Assembly: GCA_046290675.1 (NCBI GenBank)
Contig: JBKAHA010000002.1
Coordinates: forward strand, 186,001-250,000
Reading direction: 5' to 3'
DNA from: Aureliella sp046290675
Lineage (GTDB): Bacteria; Planctomycetota; Planctomycetia; Pirellulales; Pirellulaceae
DNA length: 64,000 nt
Each line of letters starts with the position of its first letter. Position 1 is the stretch's first letter. The notes beneath the pieces are model-generated. The model was not told the origin of the DNA and did no database searches. It saw nothing but the letters and a program-made list of their open reading frames with translations. Positions 52,998 through 62,444 of the stretch are shown here, in pieces. A program made the translations under genes and the position numbers.

Positions 52998-55241
52998 TTA
53001 CTTGACCGTTACGTTGTCGTAGAAGATCTGCGTACCAAGTTTTGGCGGCTGGATGCCTTGTGCCGAACCGTAAAGTCCAGGAGGTCCACTTTCGTTGGGA
53101 TTCGGGTCTTCCAACTCGAGCGTCCAATCTGCTGGTTCGGCTTCGCTCTTCGGCCAGACTTTGGCGTATACCTTGCCAACTTCGCCTTGGACATCGACTT
53201 TCAGCTTCATGCGGTACCAAGTATCAGGCTTCCAGGGGAACTCGATCTCATTCGATACCCGCGGAATCGCATCCCAAGCAGAAACTCGCAGCGACTGCTC
53301 GGCGCCGACAAGCTGCAAGATGTAGCGGTTGGCTGTTACGCCCATGTTTGGCAGATAAGTTTCAACTTGTTCGCCCATGACATCGGCCTCAATGGTGTAG
53401 TCCTTGTCATCTGGTCCGCCGATAAACGCGTACCACTGTCGGTAGAACGGAACGGCAATTCGAGCGGTTTTGGACAGGACCGTGTTGCCGTCCTTCTCAA
53501 GCGTCACATAACGAAGCTGTGTATTGGTCCAGCCGCCAGGAACCATGCCAGTACCGGTGGATTCGAAGTCTTCCGTGTAGGGGTAGCTCGGAACTTGCCG
53601 AACGCGGACTTTTGCTTCGAGGTCACCTAGCTTGGCGACGATGGAACCCGATTGCCCTTTGCCACTCGTCGGTGCGGTAAAGGTCATTCCAGTTAAGTCG
53701 CCTTGTAGTGGAGGTCGCACAGCACCTTCGCCGAGACCTGGTCCTGGCGACATTGGTGCCAGGCTCATGGACGGTTTCGCATCGCCGACGAGTCGGCCAT
53801 CCGCGTCAAAGACTTGTGCGGTGAAGGTAACGGATTCGCCAGCCTTGACCGCGATTTCAGCAGGCACCACGCGAAGCGTGGCTGGCTTTCCAGTTGGGTT
53901 TGGGCCGGGAGCAGCAGCGAGTGCGGGTGGCTCGACCGTGGATGGGCGATACGACCCTAGGCAATAAAATTCCTCGGTGGTACCAAAGAAGACGCATCCG
54001 TTTGCGATGGCCGCGGAGCCTTGGACTTCGACATCGAATTGAGGATCCGCTGGCTGGAAACGCTTGCGGGCAATGCGGCGTCCCTTGTTGTTGATGTCCA
54101 AAATATGGAAGTATCCATGGACAGAGCTGAGGTAAACTTTGCCATCACCAACCACGGGCGAGCCGGTACAGTTTCGACCGAACTTCGCACGCCACAGTCG
54201 CTCTCCCGTTTTGGCGTCATAGCAGTACAAGCGGCCTTGGCGATCGGGGATGATCAACTTTCCGTCATAGAACATCGGGGACGGATACTTGTATTCGATC
54301 CCATCTTTTTCCCAAACCAGTTTTGGCTCGGCACCGCTCACGTCTAGGCAAACAACTCGCCCGACTGTGGCTCTTCCGGGAATCTCTTCGCCGTGGGCGC
54401 AATAAAGGTATTTTCCAGCGAGCACGGGAGCCGGATTCATTGCCCCATTGCCGAGACTGAAGCTCCAAACTTTCTTGCCGGTTTCGACCTGGAAAGCGTG
54501 CATGTGACCGTCGCCGCCACCGCTAATGAGCAAACGCTGTCCGTTAATCGTGGCTACGATAGGAACGCAGCGGTATGAGTTACTCGGGCGGATCCCAGTG
54601 GAGTTCGCCCAGACGACGTCGCCGGTGTTCTTATCGAACGCAAAGAAACGGCAGCCACCACCGGCCTGCGAGCCCCAGTTGGAGCTGAGCATGCTGATCA
54701 TGACGAGATTGCCGTCGACAACGGGACTCGTTACACGTCCACCATATCCAGTGATGCGGCCGAACTCTTCGGTCAGCGAGTGCTTCCATTTGACTTCACC
54801 GGTTTCGCCGTCGAAGCAGAACAAGAATCCTTGTGTTCCGTGGACGTAGACGTTGCCGGTCTCTTCATCCCCTGCTGGAACCGTCCAGCCCAGGCGAACG
54901 CTCACGATGGGCGTGAAGAAGATACTGAAACGGTGTTCCCAAACGATCTCGCCAGACTTCGCGTCCATGCAGACCACGCGTTCACGCTCTTCGGCACCTT
55001 CGCCGATGCGGCTGATAATGTAGACCTTGTCATTCATGACGATCGGCGTGGATCGGCAACTGACATCCTTCTTCATCCAAAGGACGTCTTCGAAGTTATC
55101 GGGCAGGTCGGTTTCCAAGGAAACGCCCGTCTTCAGCGGGCCTCGCCAATTGGACCAATCTGTTGCCAGGCTTGGTTTCGCAAGGGTGCATGCAACGACC
55201 ACCATGGAAGCGGCATAGGTTGCAACGGTTTGAAATCTCAT
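52998..55241 (-). CDS. Secreted PQQ-like propeller with Ig-like and lectin-like domains (C)
   Basis: A 747-residue exported protein in three parts. A signal peptide (TYAASMVVVACTLAKPSLAT) is followed by an N-terminal propeller (about 30-430) with blades such as DWSNWRGPLKTG, YVHGTQGFLFCFDGETGEVK, MHAFQVETGKKVWSFSLGNG and GRLYCYDAKTGERLWRAKFG. An Ig-like module (about 450-500) has PAEIAVKAGESVTFTAQVFD. A C-terminal beta sandwich (about 555-747) begins EDFESTGTGMVPGGWTNTQL and ends GTQIFYDNVTVK, like concanavalin-type or family 16-like sugar-binding modules. The mix suggests binding to a matrix polysaccharide. It lies 144 bases upstream of propeller B on the same strand. Confidence 0.88.
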   Translation of the reverse strand: MRFQTVATYAASMVVVACTLAKPSLATDWSNWRGPLKTGVSLETDLPDNFEDVLWMKKDVSCRSTPIVMNDKVYIISRIGEGAEERERVVCMDAKSGEIVWEHRFSIFFTPIVSVRLGWTVPAGDEETGNVYVHGTQGFLFCFDGETGEVKWKHSLTEEFGRITGYGGRVTSPVVDGNLVMISMLSSNWGSQAGGGCRFFAFDKNTGDVVWANSTGIRPSNSYRCVPIVATINGQRLLISGGGDGHMHAFQVETGKKVWSFSLGNGAMNPAPVLAGKYLYCAHGEEIPGRATVGRVVCLDVSGAEPKLVWEKDGIEYKYPSPMFYDGKLIIPDRQGRLYCYDAKTGERLWRAKFGRNCTGSPVVGDGKVYLSSVHGYFHILDINNKGRRIARKRFQPADPQFDVEVQGSAAIANGCVFFGTTEEFYCLGSYRPSTVEPPALAAAPGPNPTGKPATLRVVPAEIAVKAGESVTFTAQVFDADGRLVGDAKPSMSLAPMSPGPGLGEGAVRPPLQGDLTGMTFTAPTSGKGQSGSIVAKLGDLEAKVRVRQVPSYPYTEDFESTGTGMVPGGWTNTQLRYVTLEKDGNTVLSKTARIAVPFYRQWYAFIGGPDDKDYTIEADVMGEQVETYLPNMGVTANRYILQLVGAEQSLRVSAWDAIPRVSNEIEFPWKPDTWYRMKLKVDVQGEVGKVYAKVWPKSEAEPADWTLELEDPNPNESGPPGLYGSAQGIQPPKLGTQIFYDNVTVK

Positions 55242-55479
55242 GTGTCAACAAACTCCAGTTGGGTTGTAGTCGACCTTACCGGTCGAAGGTTCATTCGCCA
55301 GTGCGCTGAAGAGTTTAGATCTGTCTATTCGAACATCTTCGCGGCTCGGAGCCAACCTCGCGGGTCTCGAACTTATACTTTTGAGTCACACGAATCAGCG
55401 TGTTTTGCCGAAGACCGCGGCGCAGTTCTTTAACGTTTGGCTCGTAGCGATTCCAGATGCCCAAGCAGTGCAAACCTGC

Positions 55480-56829
55480 TTAGTTCAGTTTATAGCTGTA
55501 GAGCAATTCTTGATCTCGCAGGTAAAGGTGTCCATCTGCGATGACGGGGTGGGTCCAGGTGCGTCCGCTGGGGGCTCGTTTTTCGGACAGGGCGGGAAGC
55601 GTGAATCGGCCTTTCAGGTTCCAGGCCTCTGGTGAAGCCTCAATTAAAGCGACTTCACCACCACGCTCGTCTAATAAGTATAGATGGTTGTCCGCGAAAA
55701 TGATGGAGCCGTCTGGAAATCCAGCCGCACCGCGTTTGTACCACTTCATGTCGCCTGTCGCGAGTTCTTGGCAGACCCAGCCGCGGCGGTCTGAGCAGCC
55801 GAAAATGTGCCCTTCGTGCAGCACAAAGCCGCCTAAATTGTTCTTCATGATCTTGGCATTCCGGGTCGAATACTCACTCTCCACCGTGAAACCATCGTCC
55901 GTTTTGACGATGGTGAGTAATTCGCAACCCGCGCCGCCATACCCGACGCTAGTGTAAACATGATTCTTGCTGACGACCGGCGTTGGGATGACGACGTCCG
56001 AATAGGGCCGTTTGCGGACATGTTCCCAAAGTAGGGAGCCATCTTCGCCGACCCCGGCAGCTCCCTTCTGAGTCATGACAACATATTGCCGAACGCCATG
56101 AATCTCAGCGATCACGGGCGAGGCATAGGTTCCCATGAGAGGTAGATCCGCGGAACGCCAAACGACTTTGCCCGTTGCACATTCGAGTGCCGCGACTAAC
56201 CCCTTGGGGCCGCCAGGAGTACAGATCAATTTGTCGCCATCCACGATGGGTGACCAGCAGAAGCCCCAGCCGAAGGTCTTCGGACCGCCGCCGATCGGAT
56301 TCACTTCGCCGCCGAGATCGGCTTGCATGTCGACGCGCCAAATTTCGTTGCCATCGAGGTCGGCGCAAACCATCTTGCCGTCTCCGGCCATACCAAAAAC
56401 GCGACCGTCCGTAACGGTCGCTGACGAGCGGGGACCAATGCCCCATGCGTTGCCATCAAAGTTGAACGGTTTGTTGTTGACAACGAGACTCCACTTCTCC
56501 GAACCATCTTTTGCACTTAACGCGAACATCTCGGTTTTGCCGCCGCGCGCGCCGAGCAAATAGATCGTGTCCCCGACCACGGTCGGCGCGGAGTAGCCGA
56601 CTCCAACGGACTCAATTTTCCAAGCCATCTCTGGTCCAGCGTCGGGCCACTCGCTCAAAAGACCGGTCTCTGCCGAGCGGCTGTCCTGCGTGGGGCCTTG
56701 GAAGTTGGGCCAGTCGTCGGCGCGAAGAGTGTCACCTGCTGCAATCAGAGTTAGTAGGCAGGCCAAGGGGGCGACAAAAGCGGATCGCATCGTACAAGAG
56801 GTCCGCATCGCATGGTTAGGATGAAGCAT
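55480..56829 (-). CDS. Secreted PQQ-like beta-propeller protein (D)
   Basis: A 449-residue exported propeller. A signal peptide (SAFVAPLACLLTLIAAG) is followed by DDWPNFQGPTQDSRSAE, the usual opening of planctomycete PQQ propellers. Blades include YSAPTVVGDTIYLLGARGGK, WSPIVDGDKLICTPGGPKGL, YASPVIAEIHGVRQYVVMTQ and HPVIADGHLYLRDQELLYSY. It resembles propeller C more than A or B in its opening. Start choices are Met1 at 56829 or Met8 at 56808; GGTGG lies close before the former. It is the most upstream gene of the minus-strand propeller run and has 238 bases between it and propeller C. Confidence 0.87.
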   Translation of the reverse strand: MLHPNHAMRTSCTMRSAFVAPLACLLTLIAAGDTLRADDWPNFQGPTQDSRSAETGLLSEWPDAGPEMAWKIESVGVGYSAPTVVGDTIYLLGARGGKTEMFALSAKDGSEKWSLVVNNKPFNFDGNAWGIGPRSSATVTDGRVFGMAGDGKMVCADLDGNEIWRVDMQADLGGEVNPIGGGPKTFGWGFCWSPIVDGDKLICTPGGPKGLVAALECATGKVVWRSADLPLMGTYASPVIAEIHGVRQYVVMTQKGAAGVGEDGSLLWEHVRKRPYSDVVIPTPVVSKNHVYTSVGYGGAGCELLTIVKTDDGFTVESEYSTRNAKIMKNNLGGFVLHEGHIFGCSDRRGWVCQELATGDMKWYKRGAAGFPDGSIIFADNHLYLLDERGGEVALIEASPEAWNLKGRFTLPALSEKRAPSGRTWTHPVIADGHLYLRDQELLYSYKLN

Positions 56830-57295
56830 TTGCCACCGTGTTTGTTCAAGTGGGAATGGGACAACGTGTCTTGAGCAGCATCGGGTTGATGCAGTCGAAA
56901 CACATCGGCCGGGTTGTCCCTGGTCAGTTTGCGATGGTGTACGGATCTTTACTAGTACACCGGTTCGTGTGCCGGTTTCTGGTCGTTTTTAAGTATCGGT
57001 TCCAGCGCAGCAAGGATACTTCGGTCGCGTTGGGCGAACAAGTGACGGGGGTGTCCGGCGGAGGCGAATCCACGTTCATTAACACTTCGAAAGTGGGTTC
57101 GGACCAATCCAGGCTCGACAAAGTCACTTTGGCGAACCGGACGCGAGTGAGTGACGTAGCTGGTCGCTGTAAGGTTTGGGGGGGATGCTGGATGGTTTGG
57201 CTGGGATGCGGGCTCACATCGTCTGCTCGCATGCCGGTGTCGGCTCGCAGGGGCTCGCCGCCAAATTGGGATCCACTTGCCGCGCGGGGCATGCA
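56830..57295. other. Intergenic region without a supported gene
   Basis: These 466 bases lie between recJ and propeller D, both minus-strand, and include the presumed promoter of propeller D. A short hairpin accggttcgtgtgccggt lies near 56960. A 153-codon plus-strand frame crosses it, but the product has no domain-like character. Confidence 0.5.
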
Positions 57296-59107
57296 TTAAC
57301 CCACGCGATCGGTAGCGCTGCTCAGATGTGGCGAAGGTAGGTCAGTGGTAGGGCCTTCCGTTTCATGTACACGCCAATCGACCAGTTGCATTTCGACGTT
57401 CTTGTAACCCCTGAAATCGTTGATGACCGGGCGAAACGCGATATCGAGTGTGCCTTCAACAGCCTTCAGTTCTTCCAGCCAATCGTCGGCTTTGCCGAAG
57501 GCGACTGCGCGGATGCGTTTGCCGTATTGGCTAAACACCATGCTAAGGGTCTTGCCTGATGCCCCAATTACCTTAGGCGGTTCTTCCACCGTAACGTTTA
57601 ATGCGCAGAAAGTCGGTCGAGCGTTCTCAGCGCCGAACGGGGCCAGTTTTTCGATCTGTCCGATGGTGAAGAGATTCAATTCGTCCAGGGTCGCTTCGGC
57701 ATCGAATACGACTTGGGCTTGCAGCTCAGCATCGGCCCCCTGCTCTGCAACAGCTTCCATGAACGCGTTGCGGAATCCAGTGAGTTTCGATTCTTCGACT
57801 CGCATTCCTGCAGCGGCAGCATGTCCACCACCGCTGACCAGCCATTCGTCGCAATCTAAGAACGCACGGTGCAAATTGACTCCATTGGGAGAACGTCCGG
57901 ATCCGGTACCAGGTTTGGCGCCTAGCTTGTCCAGTGCGACTAAGACGACTGGTTTGTGATGTTTTTCTGCGAGACGGCCGGCGACAATTCCAATCACGCC
58001 GGGGTGCCAATTCGGCGAGGCCAAGACAAAGGCCGGATCGTCTTCGGGGGAATGCACTTCTTTGATTTGCTTGGCGGCTGCAATATGGATGCTACGTTCG
58101 ATCTTGTTGCGATTGCCATTGAGTTCATCAATGTAGCTGGCCAAGGCTTCGGCGCGTTCTGCATCTTCGGTGACCAACAGTTCGACGCCCAGTTGGGCTT
58201 GGCCAAGTCGCCCAGCTGCATTCAGCCGAGGTGCAATGGAGAAGCCCAGGTCGTCGGACGCGAGGACTTTTTTGTCGGACAGGTTTGCGATCTTCATGAG
58301 CTTTTGCAGGCCGATCGGCGCGTAGTTGCACAGCGTGCGCAAACCGTTGTGGACGATGATGCGGTTTTCATCTAGCAGTGGAACCACATCGGCGACGGTT
58401 GCAATCGAGGCAAGTCCAACGGCTTGTAGTAAGTAATCGCGGAGATGGTCATTGACTTTGGGTTTGCCGCAATGCGCCTGGCAGAGCGCCCAAGCTAGCT
58501 TGAAAGCAACGCCCGCGCCGCAGAGTCCCGTGAATGGGTAGTTGTGGCCGGGCAACGCCGGGTGCACGATCGCCTCAGCCTCTGGCAATTCATCTAGGTA
58601 CCGGTGGTGATCGGTCACAATCAGCGGCAGGCCCAACTCCTTGGCTCGCTTGGCAGCGGCTAGGCTCGCGATGCCGCAGTCCACAGTAATGACTAGCTTC
58701 TTCCCGCGTTGGTGTAGTTTTTCCACGGAGTCGACATGGAGCCCGTAGCCTTCCTCCATCCGGTTCGGTAGGTGGTAGGAGACTTGAGCCCCGATGAGCG
58801 ACAGGCAGCGGTACAGAATCGCAGTTGCCGTCATGCCGTCCGCATCGTAGTCGCCGTAGACGACGATTTCTTCGCCGGCCGTTACGGACTGCATAATTCG
58901 GTCGCGTGCGTCTGCGAGACCTGGCAGCTCTTCGGGGGCACGCAGGTTTGTTAGCCTTGCGTCAAGAAAGGCGGATACTGAGTCCTTGTCGTCGATTCCA
59001 CGATTGAGCAGTAGCCGTGCGACGAGCGGTGAGACTTCGCATTGTTCGCTGAGCGATTCGATCAGCTGGCGGTCGTGCGCTCGAAACTTCCATTCTTTGC
59101 GGTGCAT
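57296..59107 (-). CDS. recJ: Single-stranded-DNA-specific exonuclease RecJ
   Basis: A 603-residue 5'-3' single-strand exonuclease used in mismatch repair and recombination (E. coli RecJ 577). The DHH domain shows VVYGDYDADGMTATAILY, VITVDCGIASLAAAK, LPLIVTDHHRYLDELPEA and LRTLCNYAPIG. The DHHA1 domain has SPNWHPGVIGIVAGRLAE and WLVSGGGHAAAAGMRV. An OB-like C-terminal domain follows. Start is Met at 59107 (HRKEWKFRAHD); 62 further codons upstream in the frame are not conserved-looking. The gene ends at 57296, where its frame is open to a Pro/Ser-rich tail. Confidence 0.95.
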   Translation of the reverse strand: MHRKEWKFRAHDRQLIESLSEQCEVSPLVARLLLNRGIDDKDSVSAFLDARLTNLRAPEELPGLADARDRIMQSVTAGEEIVVYGDYDADGMTATAILYRCLSLIGAQVSYHLPNRMEEGYGLHVDSVEKLHQRGKKLVITVDCGIASLAAAKRAKELGLPLIVTDHHRYLDELPEAEAIVHPALPGHNYPFTGLCGAGVAFKLAWALCQAHCGKPKVNDHLRDYLLQAVGLASIATVADVVPLLDENRIIVHNGLRTLCNYAPIGLQKLMKIANLSDKKVLASDDLGFSIAPRLNAAGRLGQAQLGVELLVTEDAERAEALASYIDELNGNRNKIERSIHIAAAKQIKEVHSPEDDPAFVLASPNWHPGVIGIVAGRLAEKHHKPVVLVALDKLGAKPGTGSGRSPNGVNLHRAFLDCDEWLVSGGGHAAAAGMRVEESKLTGFRNAFMEAVAEQGADAELQAQVVFDAEATLDELNLFTIGQIEKLAPFGAENARPTFCALNVTVEEPPKVIGASGKTLSMVFSQYGKRIRAVAFGKADDWLEELKAVEGTLDIAFRPVINDFRGYKNVEMQLVDWRVHETEGPTTDLPSPHLSSATDRVG

Positions 59108-59237
59108 GGCACATCCTGCTCGGGTTGATTCCTGGGCGGCAACTGTTGCCACATTGGAGCTCTGCCCATCATATCGCGGAAGCTCCGAAGGCTGTACCCT
59201 GAGGATTAGATGGCAGGTAAACCCGAGTTTTAATTGT

Positions 59238-59279
59238 GGTGCTGAGGTGCTGAGTTGAGCATGGGAATGAGCATGGGAT
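59238..59279. repeat. Two short tandem duplications before an oxidoreductase gene
   Basis: ggtgctga is repeated twice (59238-59253), then the 12-bp unit tgagcatgggaa/t is repeated with one change (59256-59279). The second copy supplies the alternative start ATG at 59278. Confidence 0.75.
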
Positions 59280-59292
59280 GGGAGTGTGTGCA

Positions 59293-60453
59293 ATGGGGCA
59301 GCGTTTTACAGCGGCAGTCATTGGGACTGGTTTTATTGGGCCTGTCCACGTCGAAGGGCTGCGTCGCGCTGGAGTGGCTGTAGCTGGGATCCTAGGAAGC
59401 TCTGAAGAAAAGTCGAAGGCGGCTGCAGCACAGCTTGGGATTCCAAAAGCATATGCGAATCTGGAGCAGCTATTAGCGGATGGCGAAGTCGACTGCGTTC
59501 ACGTGACTTCACCGAATCAGGCTCACTTCGAACAGGCGAAGCAATGCTTGGAAGCTGGCAAGCATGTGTTGTGCGAGAAGCCGCTTGCGATGGATTCGCA
59601 GCAGACCACGGAGCTGGTCGAGATGGCGAAGTCGAGTGGGTTGGCTGCGGGCGTGAACTACAACATTCGCTACTACCCGCTGTGCATTGAAGCGGCTCAG
59701 CGACGGAAGTCAGGTGAGCTTGGTGACGTGTTTCATGTAAGCGGAAGCTACGCTCAAGACTGGTTGTTCCATCGCACCGATTTCAACTGGCGCGTGTTGG
59801 CCGAAGCCGGGGGACAGCTCAGGGCAGTAGCCGATATTGGGACTCACTGGTTGGACCTGATTCATGCTATCACCGGGTTGGAAGTGTCCTCGGTATGCGC
59901 GGATTTGCAGACCGTATTCGAAAGCCGTTTGAGTGCAAAAGGTAGTGTTGAGACATTTTCTGGCAAACTCGCGGGACCTCCGACTGAAGAGACCCATGAC
60001 ATCGTCCCGATCGACACGGAGGATTTCGGCGCCGTGTTACTGCGTTTCAAAGGCGGTAGTCGTGGCGTGATGCACGTTTCTCAGGTCACCGCAGGTCGGA
60101 AGAACTGTCTGAGATATGAAATCGCCGGTACGGAAAAAGCATTGGCTTGGAACAGCGAGTCCCCAAATGAAATGTGGGTTGGCCGTCGTGATGAGCCCAA
60201 CCAGAGTTTGATCCGAGATCCCGGGCTCATGTCGGACCGTGCTTCAGGGTTCGCAAACTATCCGGCGGGGCACAACGAAGGTTTTCCCGACACGTTCAAG
60301 CAGCTATTCCGCGATTTTTACGGTTCGATAGCAAGTGGTACGTTCGCGACAGCCCCAACCTTCCCTACGTTTGAAGATGGGCACCGCGAAGTGAAATTGT
60401 GTGAGGCGATTCTGCTTAGCGCGCAGGAAAGCCGTTGGGTTGACGTCGGCTAA
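59293..60453 (+). CDS. Gfo/Idh/MocA-family oxidoreductase
   Basis: A 386-residue NAD(P)-dependent sugar dehydrogenase-like protein. The Rossmann start is TAAVIGTGFIGPVHVEGLRR, followed by VDCVHVTSPNQAHFEQAKQC and KHVLCEKPLAM, the E-K-P motif with the catalytic lysine. The C-terminal sandwich has NYNIRYYPLCIEAAQ, DIGTHWLDLIHAITGLEV (metal or substrate D-x-G-x-H) and FPTFEDGHREVKLCEAIL. Start is ambiguous: ATG at 59293 has GGAG eight bases upstream; an earlier ATG at 59278 would add five residues. A sugar isomerase and DeoC follow on the same strand, so it likely oxidises a sugar or polyol intermediate of that pathway. Confidence 0.92.
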   Translation: MGQRFTAAVIGTGFIGPVHVEGLRRAGVAVAGILGSSEEKSKAAAAQLGIPKAYANLEQLLADGEVDCVHVTSPNQAHFEQAKQCLEAGKHVLCEKPLAMDSQQTTELVEMAKSSGLAAGVNYNIRYYPLCIEAAQRRKSGELGDVFHVSGSYAQDWLFHRTDFNWRVLAEAGGQLRAVADIGTHWLDLIHAITGLEVSSVCADLQTVFESRLSAKGSVETFSGKLAGPPTEETHDIVPIDTEDFGAVLLRFKGGSRGVMHVSQVTAGRKNCLRYEIAGTEKALAWNSESPNEMWVGRRDEPNQSLIRDPGLMSDRASGFANYPAGHNEGFPDTFKQLFRDFYGSIASGTFATAPTFPTFEDGHREVKLCEAILLSAQESRWVDVG

Positions 60454-60576
60454 ACGTTCTTTGGTTGTGTGCCGACTGCTTGCCGGCCCCGGCCTTATCT
60501 GAGACGCTGGATTCGGTTTTCAAAGGCATGCACCATTGGTGTTCCGCTTCGGGCAGATTTCTTGGAGGTACTACTG

Positions 60577-61494
60577 ATGATTCAATTGGGGTTCGCCAGC
60601 GCGATTCTTCCCGATCTCTCGTTCGAAGAGGTGATGCGTTTTGCAGCCGAAGTCGGTTACGATTGCGTCGAGGTGATGTGTTGGCCAGTTAGCAAGGCGG
60701 AGCGGCGTTACGCTGGGATCACTCACATTGATATCGACAAATTAGATGAGCAAGGCCGAACTGGCGTGCATTCCGTTGTCAGTGACACTGGCGTTCAGAT
60801 CAGCGCTCTGGGCTACTATCCGAATTGTCTCGCGCCGGATGCCGATGAGGCGGCGAAGTCAGTTGACCACTTGCAGCGGTTGCTCGAGGCAGCAAACTCC
60901 CTGGGAATTAGGAACGTCAACACGTTCATCGGGCGGGACTACACGAAGAGCGTGGCCGATAATTGGCCTCGACTACTGGATACATGGAGGCCCATCGTCG
61001 CGAAAGCCGAAGAGTTTGAAATTCGAATTGGGATCGAAAACTGCCCGATGCTGTTTTCGGAAGACGAATGGCCCGGAGGGAAAAACATCGCCACGACGCC
61101 CAAGATCTGGCGTCAACTTTTCGCCGATATGGAGAGCGATCATCTCGGACTCAATTACGACCCTTCGCACATGGTTTGGCAGCAGATGGATTATCTGAAG
61201 CCGATGCGAGACTTTGCAGATCGCATTTTCCATGCTCATGCGAAGGACGTTCGTCTCGATCGCCACAAACTCGATGAAGTCGGGATCATGGCACATCCGC
61301 TGGAGTATCACACTCCCAAGCTGCCGGGTTTGGGGGAAGTGAATTGGGGGAAATTCTTCTCCACATTACTCGACGAAGGGTATGAGGGGGCGGTGTGCGT
61401 CGAAGTCGAGGATCGGGCTTACGAAGGCAGCCTCGAATCACGCAAGGAATCGCTGAGGCAGAGCTACCGTTACCTTAAGAATTTTGTACCTTAA
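60577..61494 (+). CDS. Sugar phosphate isomerase/epimerase (xylose isomerase-like barrel)
   Basis: A 305-residue TIM barrel of the AP-endonuclease-2/xylose isomerase-like group. The chosen ATG has GGAGG eight bases upstream; the frame runs 36 codons further back without character. Typical pieces are FASAILPDLSFEEVMRFAAE, LQRLLEAANSLGIRNVNTFI, IRIGIENCPMLF (metal-binding Glu), LGLNYDPSHMVWQQMD (Asp-x-x-His), FHAHAKDVRLDRH and AVCVEVEDRAYEG. The reaction is likely isomerisation or epimerisation of a keto-sugar or inosose. The oxidoreductase ends 123 bases before it and deoC starts 138 bases after. Confidence 0.9.
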   Translation: MIQLGFASAILPDLSFEEVMRFAAEVGYDCVEVMCWPVSKAERRYAGITHIDIDKLDEQGRTGVHSVVSDTGVQISALGYYPNCLAPDADEAAKSVDHLQRLLEAANSLGIRNVNTFIGRDYTKSVADNWPRLLDTWRPIVAKAEEFEIRIGIENCPMLFSEDEWPGGKNIATTPKIWRQLFADMESDHLGLNYDPSHMVWQQMDYLKPMRDFADRIFHAHAKDVRLDRHKLDEVGIMAHPLEYHTPKLPGLGEVNWGKFFSTLLDEGYEGAVCVEVEDRAYEGSLESRKESLRQSYRYLKNFVP

Positions 61495-61500
61495 AGAATT
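61471..61500. repeat. Near-perfect 13/14-bp duplication at a gene end
   Basis: taccttaagaatt and taccttaaagaatt lie three bases apart and straddle the stop codon of the isomerase gene, differing by one inserted A. Confidence 0.75.
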
Positions 61501-61632
61501 CCGCTAGCAACGACCGCCGCCGCTGTACCTAGGCTCGGTGTCGCGCGGTTATCTTGCAGCTCTCCCGGTGAGGGCCTGCATGTTTCTTTGTCTTGGACGC
61601 ATCGAACGCCACCTAATCTAGAAGGGCCCATT

Positions 61633-62361
61633 ATGTCGGCAACTTACGAAGACTACTCCAAGATGATCGATCATTCGTTGCTGATGCCAACCATGGACGT
61701 GCGACAGCTCGAAGAAGGGTGCCAACTCGCTGTTGCCTACAACGTGGCGAGCGTCTGTATCATGCCCTACTACTTGAAGCGTTGCGCCGAGATCTTATCG
61801 GGTTCGACCGTTCAGCCCAGCACGACAATCGGGTTTCCACACGGCGGTCACACGACGGTGATGAAGCAGAGGGAAGCAGAAATCGCAGTCGCTGATGGTT
61901 GCCAAGAGCTGGATATGGTGGTCAACATCAGCCAGGTGCTGAGTGGTGAATGGGACTATGTGACTCAAGACATCAAGGCAGTTATCGACATTGCCCATGC
62001 GGCGGATCGCAAAGTCAAAGTGATTTTCGAAAACTGCTATCTAAACGATGAGCAAAAGATTCGACTTTGCAAAATCTGCACTGAACTACAAGCGGATTGG
62101 GTGAAGACGAGTACCGGTTATGGAACTGGCGGTGCGACGATGGAAGATCTGCAGCTGATGGTGGATAACGTGGGCGAAGGCATTCAAGTCAAAGCCGCCG
62201 GAGGTGTTCGTGATTTTGAGACTTTGAAGAAGGTCAAGGATCTTGGTGTGACCCGCTGTGGTGCAAGCAAGACGCAGCCAATGATGGATGGAGCGCGTGT
62301 CGCTCTAGGATTGGATGCAATCACGTTCGAGGCCACGGGTGGTGCATCTAGCGGTTACTAG
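61633..62361 (+). CDS. deoC: Deoxyribose-phosphate aldolase (DeoC family)
   Basis: A 242-residue class I aldolase barrel. Active-site residues are Asp94 in CQELDMVVNIS, the Schiff-base lysine Lys158 in WVKTSTGYGTGG, and the second lysine in VKAAGGVRDF. VKVIFENCYLNDEQKIRLC and SKTQPMMDGARVAL complete the pattern. DeoC splits 2-deoxyribose 5-phosphate into glyceraldehyde 3-phosphate and acetaldehyde; relatives also act on other deoxy-sugar phosphates, and the operon suggests a sugar-catabolic role. Start is ATG at 61633, with GAAGGG about eight bases upstream; 15 earlier codons of the frame are ignored. It is a little shorter than E. coli DeoC (259). Confidence 0.92.
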   Translation: MSATYEDYSKMIDHSLLMPTMDVRQLEEGCQLAVAYNVASVCIMPYYLKRCAEILSGSTVQPSTTIGFPHGGHTTVMKQREAEIAVADGCQELDMVVNISQVLSGEWDYVTQDIKAVIDIAHAADRKVKVIFENCYLNDEQKIRLCKICTELQADWVKTSTGYGTGGATMEDLQLMVDNVGEGIQVKAAGGVRDFETLKKVKDLGVTRCGASKTQPMMDGARVALGLDAITFEATGGASSGY

Positions 62362-62416
62362 AGCTCTGTCACTCTGAGAGCTTGCTCCTTCGCGATCTCC
62401 TGTCTGATGGCCTCGC

Positions 62417-62444
62417 TGGCTATCCGACATTGGCTATCCGACAT
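62417..62444. repeat. Perfect 14-bp tandem duplication over the recQ stop
   Basis: The unit tggctatccgacat occurs twice without spacer; the stop codon of the minus-strand helicase gene lies in the second copy. Confidence 0.85.

Noticed and set aside
56838..57299. Plus-strand 153-codon frame upstream of recJ
   Set aside because: No ribosome-binding site, odd composition, and no domain or membrane pattern.
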